Assembly: GCF_049800675.1 (NCBI RefSeq)
Contig: NZ_JBLOOT010000005.1
Location: forward strand, 1-64,000
DNA from: Cauispirillum nitrogeniifigens
Lineage (GTDB): Bacteria; Pseudomonadota; Alphaproteobacteria; Rhodospirillales; Rhodospirillaceae
Direction: 5' to 3'
Length of the DNA stretch: 64,000 nucleotides
Within the stretch, counting starts at the first letter, position 1, and every line of letters starts with the position of its first letter. The position numbers were made by a program, and so were the translations under genes. The notes beneath the pieces are model-generated. The model saw nothing but the letters and a program-made list of their open reading frames with translations. It did no database searches and had not been told where the DNA came from. Positions 1 to 7,369 of the stretch are shown here, in pieces.

Positions 1-1
1 G

Positions 2-385
2 GACCGTCTGGCCGGGCGGGGCCTGATCGTCCAGCCGGCCGTGCTGCCGCTGGACGATGCCGAGGCCCTGGCGGCGCTGGTTGAGGTGCTGCCGGCCTTC
101 GACGGCACGGCGCCGCCCCTTACCGTCATGCCGGTGTCGGCGTTCTCGCCCGACCCCGACAAGCCCGAGGTGCTGTTTGCCTCCGCCGGCCTGTTCGGCG
201 TCGGCCTCGACCTGGAGGCCCTCGCCGTGGACCAGGCACCGGATGGGGCGTGGCGGCCCCTGCCGCCCGTCGCCGACCGCTATGCCCTCTGGCAGGCGGC
301 CAGTGGGGTCGGAGACGTCCGCCCCGTCGCCCTGCCGGGGCAGGCCGGGCACTTCGCCGTGTTCGCCTGTCCCACCGGCTTCTGA
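2..385 (+). CDS. Hypothetical protein (5' end outside window)
   Basis: The frame is open from the left edge to a TGA at 383-385, giving 127 visible residues. The start lies upstream of the window; a GTG at 41 exists but the frame continues through it. The visible part is acidic and mixed alpha/beta in character, with no recognisable motif, signal peptide or membrane segment. A strong hairpin terminator follows, so this gene probably ends a transcript. No family is recognised. Confidence 0.5.
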   Translation, partial: DRLAGRGLIVQPAVLPLDDAEALAALVEVLPAFDGTAPPLTVMPVSAFSPDPDKPEVLFASAGLFGVGLDLEALAVDQAPDGAWRPLPPVADRYALWQAASGVGDVRPVALPGQAGHFAVFACPTGF

Positions 386-406
386 TCTCTCCCTGTCGCA
401 CCCCGC

Positions 407-433
407 AAGCCCCGCCCTGACCGGCGGGGCTTT
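407..433 (+). terminator. Intrinsic terminator
   Basis: A 10-bp perfect stem (407-416 with 423-432) with a 6-nt loop is followed by a T-rich stretch (TTTGCATTT). It lies between the stop of the first gene (385) and the next start (452). Confidence 0.65.
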
Positions 434-451
434 GCATTTCCGGAGACTGCC

Positions 452-733
452 ATGTCTGCCTTGCCCACCTTGCCTACCTTTGCCGACCTCTGCTCCCGGG
501 ATGGAGACGACCCCGGCCCGGTCATCCCGTTCAGCGCCGCCCTGGAGGCCGGCGACGACCCGCTGCACGTCCTGCCCTACCTCGCCGGCCTCGGGCTGCC
601 CGTGCAGCAGCTCGACGACCTGCTCGTCCTCAACGCCGCCGCCGACGAAGAGGAGATGCACGCCTGGCGCTGCCGCGAGGGCATCGCCGTCAGCATCGCC
701 TCCGACGGGCTGTGGCTGCTGTTCACGCCCTGA
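452..733 (+). CDS. Hypothetical small acidic protein
   Basis: A 93-residue protein beginning at ATG 452, preceded by a good ribosome-binding site (GGAGA, 6-7 nt upstream). It is acidic, with no signal peptide or membrane segment and no recognised domain. It is followed after 9 nt by the next gene, so the two are probably co-transcribed. Its company with DUF2958, HTH and integrase genes suggests an accessory gene of an integrative element. No function can be assigned. Confidence 0.55.
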   Translation: MSALPTLPTFADLCSRDGDDPGPVIPFSAALEAGDDPLHVLPYLAGLGLPVQQLDDLLVLNAAADEEEMHAWRCREGIAVSIASDGLWLLFTP

Positions 734-742
734 GGTGCCGCC

Positions 743-1303
743 ATGATCGCCATTCCCGAAGAGGACATCGTCGCCCGGCGCCGCACCGCCGACGGCCGCT
801 TCGTCCTGTTCACCCGCACCGACTTGCCGGCCGGCTGGGCACTGCCGTGGTACGGGGTGCAGATGGACACCGGCGGCGATGCCGTCGGCCTGCTGGTCGG
901 CCTGGAGCCGGCGACGGGGGTGTGGAGCCTCCAGGACCTCCTCCTGGTCGCCCATGCCCGCGCCCTGGCCGAGCGCGACCACCACCACGGCGCCGGCATC
1001 CGCACGGCCGCCAGCCGGCTGAGCTACGCCGCCCGCGCCGGCAGCGGCCACCGCACGCGGGTCCGATTTCTGCCGGGGCCGCTGCCGTCTGCCTTTCCGT
1101 GGACCATCGCCGCCCTCGGCGAGCATTGCCTGCCGTTCTGCGCCGATGCCCGGGCCCCGGAAGACGGCGTCACCCTGGCGCAGGGGCTGGTCGTCCTCGA
1201 CCAGCTTCTGGCCGATGCCGTCCTTCCGGCGCATCGCCAGCCCCTGTTCCGACTCCTGCACGCCGATGTGCGCGCCGCCCTGGCCGCCGTCGATCGGCCC
1301 TGA
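743..1303 (+). CDS. Hypothetical protein
   Basis: A 186-residue protein starting at ATG 743, 9 nt after the preceding stop. It is soluble-looking, rich in Leu, Ala, Arg and Asp, with no signal peptide or transmembrane helix. A histidine cluster (HHHG) lies about residues 84-87, but I recognise no catalytic motif. It sits in the same-direction series 452-2089, which looks like a small-gene module of an integrative element. Function unknown. Confidence 0.55.
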   Translation: MIAIPEEDIVARRRTADGRFVLFTRTDLPAGWALPWYGVQMDTGGDAVGLLVGLEPATGVWSLQDLLLVAHARALAERDHHHGAGIRTAASRLSYAARAGSGHRTRVRFLPGPLPSAFPWTIAALGEHCLPFCADARAPEDGVTLAQGLVVLDQLLADAVLPAHRQPLFRLLHADVRAALAAVDRP

Positions 1304-1329
1304 CTTTCACCCCAGCTTTGGAGGTTCCC

Positions 1330-1641
1330 ATGCTGCTGCTGACCGCGGCCGATGCCGCCCGCCTGCCCGCCCTCTATGCCACGGAGCGCCTCGCGCTGCC
1401 GGACAAGGCGGTGCAGGTCAAGTTCTTCACCCCCTGGACCAACTGGACGTGGCTGCTCATCGAGTACGACCCCGCCGAGCGCCTGTGCTGGGGCTGGGTC
1501 ATCGGCCTGGAACAGGAGGCCGGATACTTCTCGCTGGGCGAGCTTGAGGCCATTCGCGGCCCCGCCGGCCTGCGCATCGAGCGCGACGCCCACTTCCGGC
1601 CCTGCCGCCTGGGCGACGTGCCCGGCGTGGTCCTGCGATAG
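1330..1641 (+). CDS. DUF2958 domain protein
   Basis: ATG 1330 follows a GGAGG ribosome-binding site and gives 103 residues covering a whole DUF2958 domain. Its hallmarks are visible: LYATE near the N-terminus, VKFFTPWTNWTW about residues 31-42, then GYFSLGELEAIRG and IERD. DUF2958 proteins have no established biochemical role; the family is known mainly from plasmids and integrative elements, which fits the integrase 550 bp downstream. The frame can be read further upstream, but the RBS and family start support 1330. Confidence 0.85.
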   Translation: MLLLTAADAARLPALYATERLALPDKAVQVKFFTPWTNWTWLLIEYDPAERLCWGWVIGLEQEAGYFSLGELEAIRGPAGLRIERDAHFRPCRLGDVPGVVLR

Positions 1642-1750
1642 CAACCGTCCCTTCTCCCGCTTTGCGCCCCAAAGGCCGGTGCCGCCGGAACACCTCATTG
1701 GGCGACGGCCACCGCCGCCGCCCACTGCGACACCAGCCAGAGAGGCCGAC

Positions 1751-2089
1751 ATGCTGAAGAAGAAAAAGCTTGCCCCCTCCCCCGCCACAGGCAGCCGCCT
1801 GACCGCCAACGCGCCTGCCGCCAGGACCGCGTCGCCGTCGCCGGCCCCGGCGCCTGTGCCCGACGTCATCGACGCCGAGGCCATCCCGGCGCACAGCCCG
1901 ATGGACCGCCTGCTGCGGCCCGAGGAGGTCGCCCAGATCCTCGGCGTCAGCGAGCGCACCCTGGAGCGCTGGCGCATGGAGGGCTCCGGCCCTCGCTACC
2001 TGTCCCTGTCGCGCAAGGTCGTCCGCTACGAGGCCGGCGACCTGCGCACCTTCCTCGACGACCGCGGTCGCTCCAACACCGCCGCCTGA
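1751..2089 (+). CDS. Helix-turn-helix (MerR/excisionase-like) DNA-binding protein
   Basis: A 112-residue protein from ATG 1751. The first ~50 residues are a Lys- then Ala/Pro-rich flexible tail. The C-terminal half (about 55-105) carries a HTH_17-type domain: LRPEEVAQILGVSERTLERWR is the helix-turn-helix, followed by GPRYLSLSRKVVRYEAGDL, the usual wing. Proteins of this kind act as excisionases (recombination directionality factors) or as regulators of element genes. Its place 100 bp upstream of the integrase supports an Xis-like role, but binding targets cannot be read from the sequence. Confidence 0.8.
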   Translation: MLKKKKLAPSPATGSRLTANAPAARTASPSPAPAPVPDVIDAEAIPAHSPMDRLLRPEEVAQILGVSERTLERWRMEGSGPRYLSLSRKVVRYEAGDLRTFLDDRGRSNTAA

Positions 2090-2188
2090 CCCCCACGCTC
2101 ACCCCAAGAAGACACCGCAGCACCGCCACGGCCGCCGCCCCCGAAGGGCGCGGGCCGTGGCGCGTGCGCGCGGCAGGAGATCCGACCG

Positions 2189-3337
2189 ATGCCGACCATG
2201 CCCCTCACCCGCGCCCTGACCAAGACCCCGCCCCCGGTGCCGCCGGGCGCCCGCAAGCTGCGCATCTTCGACGACCGCATGAACGGCTTCTTCATGGAGG
2301 TCTGGCCGTCGGGCAGCATCACCTTCTACGTCCGCTACCGCGACGCCCGGCGCCGCCAGCGCGAGGTCCGCCTCGGCAAGCTGGGCGACGTCACCCTCGA
2401 CCAGGCCCGCAAGCGGGCCCAGGAGATCCGGGCCGAGGCCAGCCTCGGCGGCGACCCGGCCGGCGACCTCGACCGGCAGCGCGCCGTGCCGACCTTCGCC
2501 GACTTCGTCGAGCAGCGCTACCTGCCCTACGTGGACGACCGCCTGCGCTCCGCCCGCGACCACAGGAGCTTCTACACCAACCGGCTCAAGCCGGCGTGGG
2601 GCAGCAAGCGCCTGGACGAGGTGACGCCGACCGACGTCGCCGACCTGCAAAAGAGCCTGCACGACGAGGGCCTCGCCCCGGGCACGGTCAACCGCGTCAC
2701 CGCCCTGGTGCGGCGCATCTTCAACCTGGCCCTGCGCTGGGAGGCCTTTGACGGCCGCAACCCGGCCAAGCACGCCGAGATGCGGCGCGAGCAGCACCGC
2801 GAGCGGTTCCTGTCGGAGACCGAGCTGCGCGCCCTGTTCCTCGCCCTGGACGAGGAGCCCAATCAGGTCGCCGCGGGCGTCCTCGCCCTCCTGGCGGCCA
2901 CCGGCGCCCGCAAGGGCGAGGCCCTGGCCACCAGGTGGGAGGACATCGACCTCGACCGCCGCCTGTGGACCGTGCCGCTGTCCAAGAGCGGCCGGCGCCG
3001 GCACATCCCGCTGTCGGACCTGGCCCTGCGCATCCTCAACCGCCAGAAGCGCCTGCCGGGCTGCCCGTGGGTGTTCCCCGGCAAGGACCCGGAGAAGCAC
3101 ATCGAGGGCGTCCGCAAGCCGTGGGAGAAGGCCAAAACGCAGGCCGGCCTGGCGCCGGACCTGCGCATCCACGACCTGCGGCATACCTTCGCCAGCCGCG
3201 TCCTGGCCGGCGGCGCCTCCATCCACCAGATCGGCCAGATCCTCGGGCACAGCCAGATCCAGATGACCATGCGTTACGCCCACCTGGAGAGGAACCAACT
3301 GGTCGAGGTGGCGAACCTCATCCAGCACGCGGGGTGA
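2189..3337 (+). CDS. Tyrosine-type site-specific recombinase (integrase)
   Basis: A 382-residue phage/island integrase. An N-terminal Arm-type DNA-binding domain (about 10-90) is followed by a SAM-like core-binding domain (about 95-195) and the catalytic domain (about 205-375). The catalytic residues are all present: Arg241 (GARKGE), Lys in the LSKSGR beta-hairpin, His328 and Arg331 (HDLRH), His354 (LGHS) and nucleophile Tyr363 (MRYAH). It should be active. It catalyses integration and excision of the element, using the adjacent HTH protein as possible directionality factor. A convergent terminator follows. A frequent target of such enzymes is a tRNA 3' end, and tRNA-Lys lies 8 kb to the right. 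Confidence 0.92.
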   Translation: MPTMPLTRALTKTPPPVPPGARKLRIFDDRMNGFFMEVWPSGSITFYVRYRDARRRQREVRLGKLGDVTLDQARKRAQEIRAEASLGGDPAGDLDRQRAVPTFADFVEQRYLPYVDDRLRSARDHRSFYTNRLKPAWGSKRLDEVTPTDVADLQKSLHDEGLAPGTVNRVTALVRRIFNLALRWEAFDGRNPAKHAEMRREQHRERFLSETELRALFLALDEEPNQVAAGVLALLAATGARKGEALATRWEDIDLDRRLWTVPLSKSGRRRHIPLSDLALRILNRQKRLPGCPWVFPGKDPEKHIEGVRKPWEKAKTQAGLAPDLRIHDLRHTFASRVLAGGASIHQIGQILGHSQIQMTMRYAHLERNQLVEVANLIQHAG

Positions 3338-3362
3338 ACCACATCCTGCCCCTGCACGGGAT

Positions 3363-3386
3363 GCCCCTTGCCTTCAGGCAAGGGGC
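3363..3386 (+). terminator. Hairpin terminator between convergent genes
   Basis: A perfect 10-bp stem (3363-3372 with 3377-3386) with TTCA loop followed by TTT. It lies 25 bp after the integrase stop and just before the stop of the convergent gene at 3395, so it may serve both strands. Confidence 0.7.
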
Positions 3387-3394
3387 TTTCCACG

Positions 3395-3904
3395 TCACTC
3401 GCCGGGGGCGTAGTCGTCGGGCCGCGCCGATGCCAGGGGGTCAAACACCTGGCAGGGATACAGGACCACCTCCTTGGTCCGGAACCAGTGGCTGGGCTGC
3501 CGCTCGTCAGAGGTTTCGACCGACGCGATGGCGCCTACGACTTGGACCTTTTGACCAACGACGAGCCCCCGCACCGCTCCAAGGTCCGGGGTTAGGCAGT
3601 AGAGTTCCGTGTAGTAGGCATCGGGGGCCACCCTGCGCAGTCGCCCGCCGTGCAGGGCCTGCGCCCTGACCACTCCGAAGGTAGTACCGTCCGGCGCCCT
3701 CTCGGTCGTCACCTCCGTCACGGTGATTCGGACCTCGGCCTCATCTTCGCCGTTCGCCCCGTAGCGCGCAACGGCCTCCGCCTCGCTGTTCCACAGGAGC
3801 GCATGGAACGCGGTCATAGCCATTGGCTCGGCGTAAGCGACATGCGGGACAGCCGTCAGAATGAGCCCCATGGCCGCGCTGCGCAGCCCCTTCCCCCAAG
3901 CCAT
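3395..3904 (-). CDS. Secreted protein with OB-fold-like domain
   Basis: The likely start is ATG at 3904, one base overlapping the TGA of the upstream gene (TGATG), giving 169 residues. Residues 1-25 form a signal peptide ending AYA. The remainder has the strand pattern of an OB-fold of the tRNA_anti-like type: EVRITVTEV, then LRRVAPDAYYTELYCL, GLVVGQKVQVVGAI and EVVLYPCQVF with a conserved-looking Cys pair. Assignment to that family is tentative. It is co-transcribed with the membrane protein 3904-4269 and diverges from the WYL regulator, so it may belong to the same cargo system. Confidence 0.55.
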   Translation of the reverse strand: MAWGKGLRSAAMGLILTAVPHVAYAEPMAMTAFHALLWNSEAEAVARYGANGEDEAEVRITVTEVTTERAPDGTTFGVVRAQALHGGRLRRVAPDAYYTELYCLTPDLGAVRGLVVGQKVQVVGAIASVETSDERQPSHWFRTKEVVLYPCQVFDPLASARPDDYAPGE

Positions 3905-4269
3905 CACCGAACCTCCTTGGCTGCGGAGGCATCGACGGCCGGACGCCGGATGCTGATGAGCCCCACCAGGGCCATGACAACTCCCAGCAGAGCCTGGACG
4001 ACCACCGGCAGCATCGGAGCCACCAGCAGAAGAATGACGGCGAAACCCGCAAAGACAATGGCCGTCCACTTCATCTGAGGCTTGATCGCCTTGCCAAGCA
4101 GGGCCGCACCCAGCACCCCGACCCAAAACACCGCGGCGAACAGGATGCCCCTGTAGACCACGGCGTCGGCGCCGCCCACGGCGCCGACGAAAGACCCGAA
4201 GCGGGCCATTCCTTCAGCAACAAGCACGGCACCGGCAAGCCCCGTGCCGAGCAGGATTTTCTCTCGCAT
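3904..4269 (-). CDS. Small integral membrane protein
   Basis: A 121-residue protein with three to four hydrophobic helices (about residues 5-22, 40-60, 66-85 and 86-107) and short charged ends. No family is recognised. It is the first gene of a two-gene minus-strand operon, overlapping its neighbour by one base, and is divergent from the WYL regulator and GTPase operon across a 160-bp intergenic region that contains a palindrome. A membrane partner next to dynamin-like GTPases is noteworthy, but the functional link is inference from position. Confidence 0.5.
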   Translation of the reverse strand: MREKILLGTGLAGAVLVAEGMARFGSFVGAVGGADAVVYRGILFAAVFWVGVLGAALLGKAIKPQMKWTAIVFAGFAVILLLVAPMLPVVVQALLGVVMALVGLISIRRPAVDASAAKEVR

Positions 4270-4333
4270 ATCCAGTTGTCTCCCCTGATGCGATCGGCGG
4301 CCGAAAGCGGCTCAAGGGAAAGATAATCGGATC

Positions 4334-4354
4334 GCGCGACACCTGAGGTCGCGC
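4334..4354. promoter_or_regulatory. Candidate operator palindrome in divergent promoter region
   Basis: An inverted repeat with 7-bp arms (GCGCGAC at 4334-4340 and GTCGCGC at 4348-4354) and a 7-bp spacer lies between the divergent genes 3904-4269 and 4430-5440. Dyads like this are typical binding sites of dimeric regulators; the adjacent WYL-domain protein is the obvious candidate. No experimental link is visible in the sequence. Confidence 0.4.
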
Positions 4355-4369
4355 CCTCTGCAAACACAT

Positions 4370-4398
4370 TTGCCTCCGGTTGTTTTTTTGGGAAATAT
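4370..4398 (+). promoter_or_regulatory. Possible sigma70-like promoter for the WYL/GTPase genes
   Basis: TTGCCT (4370-4375) is followed after 17 bp by AAATAT (4393-4398), a fair -35 and a weak -10 match. A transcript starting near 4405 would exclude the in-frame ATG at 4397 and favour the GTG start at 4430. The match is weak. Confidence 0.25.
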
Positions 4399-4429
4399 GG
4401 CTCCGGGCAAGATCCGCTGGAGGGGGAGC

Positions 4430-5440
4430 GTGTCAGACAACCGCAACAAGCAGCTCTCGCGCCTGCTGGGCCTCATCCACGACCTGGGCCAGAGCCGCAA
4501 CGGCAGCCGCCTCCGGCCGCTGTGCGAGAAGTATGGCGTGACCCGGCGCACCCTGGAGCGTGACCTCCTGGCGCTGGAAGCCGCCGGCTACATCATTGAA
4601 ACCGTGTCTGACGAGACGCCCGGGGTGGTGCGGAAGCGACTGGCCGGCAACAGCCAAGGCCCGGTCCCGGCGCTGACGGCGGTTGAGCTGGCAGTTTGCC
4701 ATGCCGCTCTGGGAGCCCTCCGGCAGTCCGCGGCGCCATCGGTGGCGGCTGCCTTTGAACTGGTGGTCGAGCGCCTGGAAGCGGCGCAGCCCGCCAAGAC
4801 GGCGGTGGATGCCGAAGCCCTGCGCCGTGCCCAGGCCTTTGTCCCCCGCCCCGGACCCTTTGCCGACGTCAAGCCGCAGGTTCTCGACGCGATCCAGCGC
4901 GCCATCCTGACCTGCCACCGCATCACGGTGACTTACCGCAAGGGCGGGACGGAGCCTGCGCGCACTTACGAGGCGGAGCCCTACGGCCTTCTCTATGGCG
5001 CCCGCAACTACTTGGTCTGGCGCGGCTGTGAGGACGGCAAGTTCCGCAAGTTCGCACTGCCCTACATCGACGACGCGCGCCTGGGCGAGGAGACGTTCGT
5101 CTTCGACGAGGCATTCAACGTGGCCGAGTTCGCCGCGCGTTCGGTGGGCGTGATGCTGGATGAGGAGGTGGAGGTTGAACTCCGCATCCTGCCGGCTGGC
5201 CGGCCGCGCCTGGAAACCTGGCGCTTCCACCCCCACCAGAGGATGGAGGAACAGGGCGACGGCAGCCTGGTTGTCAGGTTCCGCGCCGCCGGCGTGCAGG
5301 ACCTCGCCCCGGACCTGCTGCGCTGGGGCGGATTGGTGCAGGTGGTGGCGCCGACCTCGCTGCGCGACAGCGTTCTCCGCCTCGCCGGCCGGGCATTGGA
5401 GCAGAGCAGCCCCGATGCAGTGGAGCGGCCGACACTATGA
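4430..5440 (+). CDS. WYL-domain transcriptional regulator (YafY-like)
   Basis: GTG 4430 is preceded by a strong GGAGGGGGA site, giving 336 residues; in-frame starts at 4370 and 4397 exist but lack one. Residues about 9-60 form a DeoR-type helix-turn-helix (LCEKYGVTRRTLERDLLALEAAGYI). About 160-215 is the WYL domain (EAEPYGLLYGARNYLVWRG), and the C-terminal part is the WCX extension. WYL proteins bind nucleic-acid-like ligands and commonly control defence and mobile-element genes; in enterobacterial prophages yafY/yfjR-type regulators sit near P-loop GTPase genes. It probably controls the GTPase operon beginning 46 bp downstream. Confidence 0.85.
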   Translation: MSDNRNKQLSRLLGLIHDLGQSRNGSRLRPLCEKYGVTRRTLERDLLALEAAGYIIETVSDETPGVVRKRLAGNSQGPVPALTAVELAVCHAALGALRQSAAPSVAAAFELVVERLEAAQPAKTAVDAEALRRAQAFVPRPGPFADVKPQVLDAIQRAILTCHRITVTYRKGGTEPARTYEAEPYGLLYGARNYLVWRGCEDGKFRKFALPYIDDARLGEETFVFDEAFNVAEFAARSVGVMLDEEVEVELRILPAGRPRLETWRFHPHQRMEEQGDGSLVVRFRAAGVQDLAPDLLRWGGLVQVVAPTSLRDSVLRLAGRALEQSSPDAVERPTL

Positions 5441-5485
5441 GCGCCTTATCCCCCCTTTATTCAAGCCCCCAATGCCGGAGGACCC

Positions 5486-6373
5486 ATGCTCAGCATATCA
5501 GCCCGTAGGTCGGCGGGCGAAGGCCGAACCGCGCAGCTCGCACGGCTGGCCCGTCATCTGCCCGAGGGGGATCCCTTGGCGGCTCAACTATTACAGCTTC
5601 TGGACCCGGAGGAGGAGCCCCTGCGGGTCACCGTCTGCGGCCTGTTCAATGCCGGCAAAAGCTCGTTGCTGAACTCCCTGACGGATCAACTGGAGACCTT
5701 TGCCACCGGGGCGGCGCGCACGACCCGGGCAGCGCAAAGCCTCCGGCATCAGGGATTTCTTTTTGTGGATACGCCCGGCCTTGACGCCGACGAGGAGGAC
5801 GACCGGGAGGCGTGGGAGGCTCTAGCGCAAGCCGACGTGCTGCTTTTCCTCCACGATCCTGGAACAGGCGAACTGCACCAGCAGGAAGTGGACTTCCTGT
5901 CGGGCCTTGCGACCCTGCCGGGCACCCGGGGAAGCCTGCCCGACCGGCTGGTGTTGGTGCTCAGTCGACTGGAACAGCATGAGCACTGCATCGACATCCT
6001 GTCAGAAACAATATCGGCGCAAGTGGCTGGCATATTTGGGGTCCTCCCGGCAACTTTTCATATATCCAATACACGATATCAGAAGGGTGTTCGTGAGGGA
6101 GAAGAGATTTTCATCGAAAGAAGCGGCATTCCCGCGCTCAGGAATTACTTGTATGGAGAAATCCGCAGCCGGGAAGAAGATTTAAGAGAGAGCCGCCTGC
6201 GCGGCGCGTCGGAGGCGGCGACAGAGCGGCTAAATGAGATGATTACAGAAAAGGAAAACCGACTCAGGCAGCTTGAAGCGGAAATTCGGTCATCTTTGGA
6301 TGATCTTCGCAGTGATGTCGGGGCCGCTATCACCCTAATTCATAAAAAATTCTCTTCCTACAATCCTTCGTAG
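5486..6373 (+). CDS. Dynamin-like / P-loop GTPase, short form
   Basis: A 295-residue protein from ATG 5486 with a GGAGG site. The G domain has a clear P-loop (G52 to S59, GLFNAGKS), a switch region near T79-T80 and a G3 motif DTPG at 95-98. The expected G4 motif (N/T-K-x-D) is not seen; LVLSRLEQ about 157-164 sits there instead. A charged coiled-coil (about 210-275) ends the protein. It is half the length of typical bacterial dynamin-like proteins (500-600 residues), so it may be a partner rather than a full dynamin. It opens the operon with 6385-10757. Confidence 0.75.
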   Translation: MLSISARRSAGEGRTAQLARLARHLPEGDPLAAQLLQLLDPEEEPLRVTVCGLFNAGKSSLLNSLTDQLETFATGAARTTRAAQSLRHQGFLFVDTPGLDADEEDDREAWEALAQADVLLFLHDPGTGELHQQEVDFLSGLATLPGTRGSLPDRLVLVLSRLEQHEHCIDILSETISAQVAGIFGVLPATFHISNTRYQKGVREGEEIFIERSGIPALRNYLYGEIRSREEDLRESRLRGASEAATERLNEMITEKENRLRQLEAEIRSSLDDLRSDVGAAITLIHKKFSSYNPS

Positions 6374-6384
6374 AGGGGATCCAC

Positions 6385-6885
6385 GTGTCAAAGATACTCC
6401 GGCAGTGCACAGATATTTTTCTTCAGGATGCGTTTCCTGTAGTAACCCAACCTTTGGGCGCTCAGCGAGCTCTGCGCCTGTTTCCACTATTGACCGAGGC
6501 GGTTCTGAGCCGGGTGACACAGGCCCTTCAGGGGCTTCTTGATATGGTCCCCGCCCTGTCCAGCTTCGTCGCCGACGAAAACAATCTCACAAAGGATCGG
6601 GCGCTGGCAGCCAGCGCGCTGTCCTACCCGATCTTTCCGTTCGACATTTTGCCAGACGAGCGCTACGGCGCGCTGGGCTTCCTGGATGATGCCTTGGTGT
6701 CCTTCGAGCTGGCCAGGGAACTCGCGGCACCTTCAGCGGAAATCAAGGTCTTGCTGGCAGCGGGCGCGGAGTCGATGGGTGCGCTGCTGACCGCACTGCC
6801 CGACGGGTTCTCGCAGTCCGTCCAGTCTTATGTGGCCACTGCTCGCCAGCAGGTTGCGAGCTGCGCCGCACAACTGCCCGCCTGA
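6385..6885 (+). CDS. DUF1232-like (YkvA-type) protein
   Basis: GTG 6385 lies 11 nt after the preceding stop and has a GAGGGG site, giving 166 residues. Residues about 76-107 match the DUF1232 core (LSYPIFPFDILPDE then GALGFLDDALV), where family members have P-L-D-L-I-P-D and G-Y-L-D-D-A. DUF1232 proteins are small, often membrane-associated, and of unknown function. The flanking regions are helical and amphipathic. Its location between two GTPase genes implies it works with them. Assignment rests on a short motif and could be checked by profile search. Confidence 0.6.
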   Translation: MSKILRQCTDIFLQDAFPVVTQPLGAQRALRLFPLLTEAVLSRVTQALQGLLDMVPALSSFVADENNLTKDRALAASALSYPIFPFDILPDERYGALGFLDDALVSFELARELAAPSAEIKVLLAAGAESMGALLTALPDGFSQSVQSYVATARQQVASCAAQLPA

Positions 6886-6901
6886 GCCGAGGGAGAACCC
6901 G

Positions 6902-7369
6902 ATGCCCTTGTGGTTGCTTGCCATTCCCGTCGTTGCCGCGGTCGGCGTGGCCGTCGCCGCCCTCGCCAGCGATGACGACAAGCCATCGAATGACGATGCG
7001 CAGCGCGATGCCGCTGTACGCGAGGCCCAGCGCAAGGCGGCCGAACAGGAAGCGCGCAGACAGCGGGAAGACATTCGGCGGTATACCGTCAAATCCCTGT
7101 CCGATCTGGTGGAAGCCCATCAGCAGACAGTGAGTTGTACCGGCTTCCCCATCAGGTTCGCCGATCTGGGGCGGAATCTGGCCGCGGCGCAGGCTAGCTT
7201 TCATGACCCGATAAAGTGCCTGCGTTCCTTTTCCCCAACCCTCGAGGAGGCAGCGCCTCTCAAGCAAAAACGGGAAGAGATCAAGAGCCTTCGGCAGGAG
7301 GTCGCGGACCTGCGATGCCTCCGGGCTGAGTTGGATCGCTACGCGGCGGATATTCAGGGGGCATCATGA
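6902..7369 (+). CDS. Membrane-anchored coiled-coil protein
   Basis: ATG 6902 follows a GAGGGAGAA site by a few bases and gives 155 residues. Residues 3-22 are a hydrophobic anchor (WLLAIPVVAAVGVAVAAL), followed by an acidic patch (SDDDKPSNDD) and a long charged helix (about 35-70, rich in Ala, Arg, Glu, Gln). A second helical region lies about 115-150. No family is recognised. It overlaps the next GTPase gene by 4 nt (ATGA), so translation is probably coupled. It may tether or stimulate the dynamin-like proteins at the membrane; that is inference. Confidence 0.6.
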   Translation: MPLWLLAIPVVAAVGVAVAALASDDDKPSNDDAQRDAAVREAQRKAAEQEARRQREDIRRYTVKSLSDLVEAHQQTVSCTGFPIRFADLGRNLAAAQASFHDPIKCLRSFSPTLEEAAPLKQKREEIKSLRQEVADLRCLRAELDRYAADIQGAS

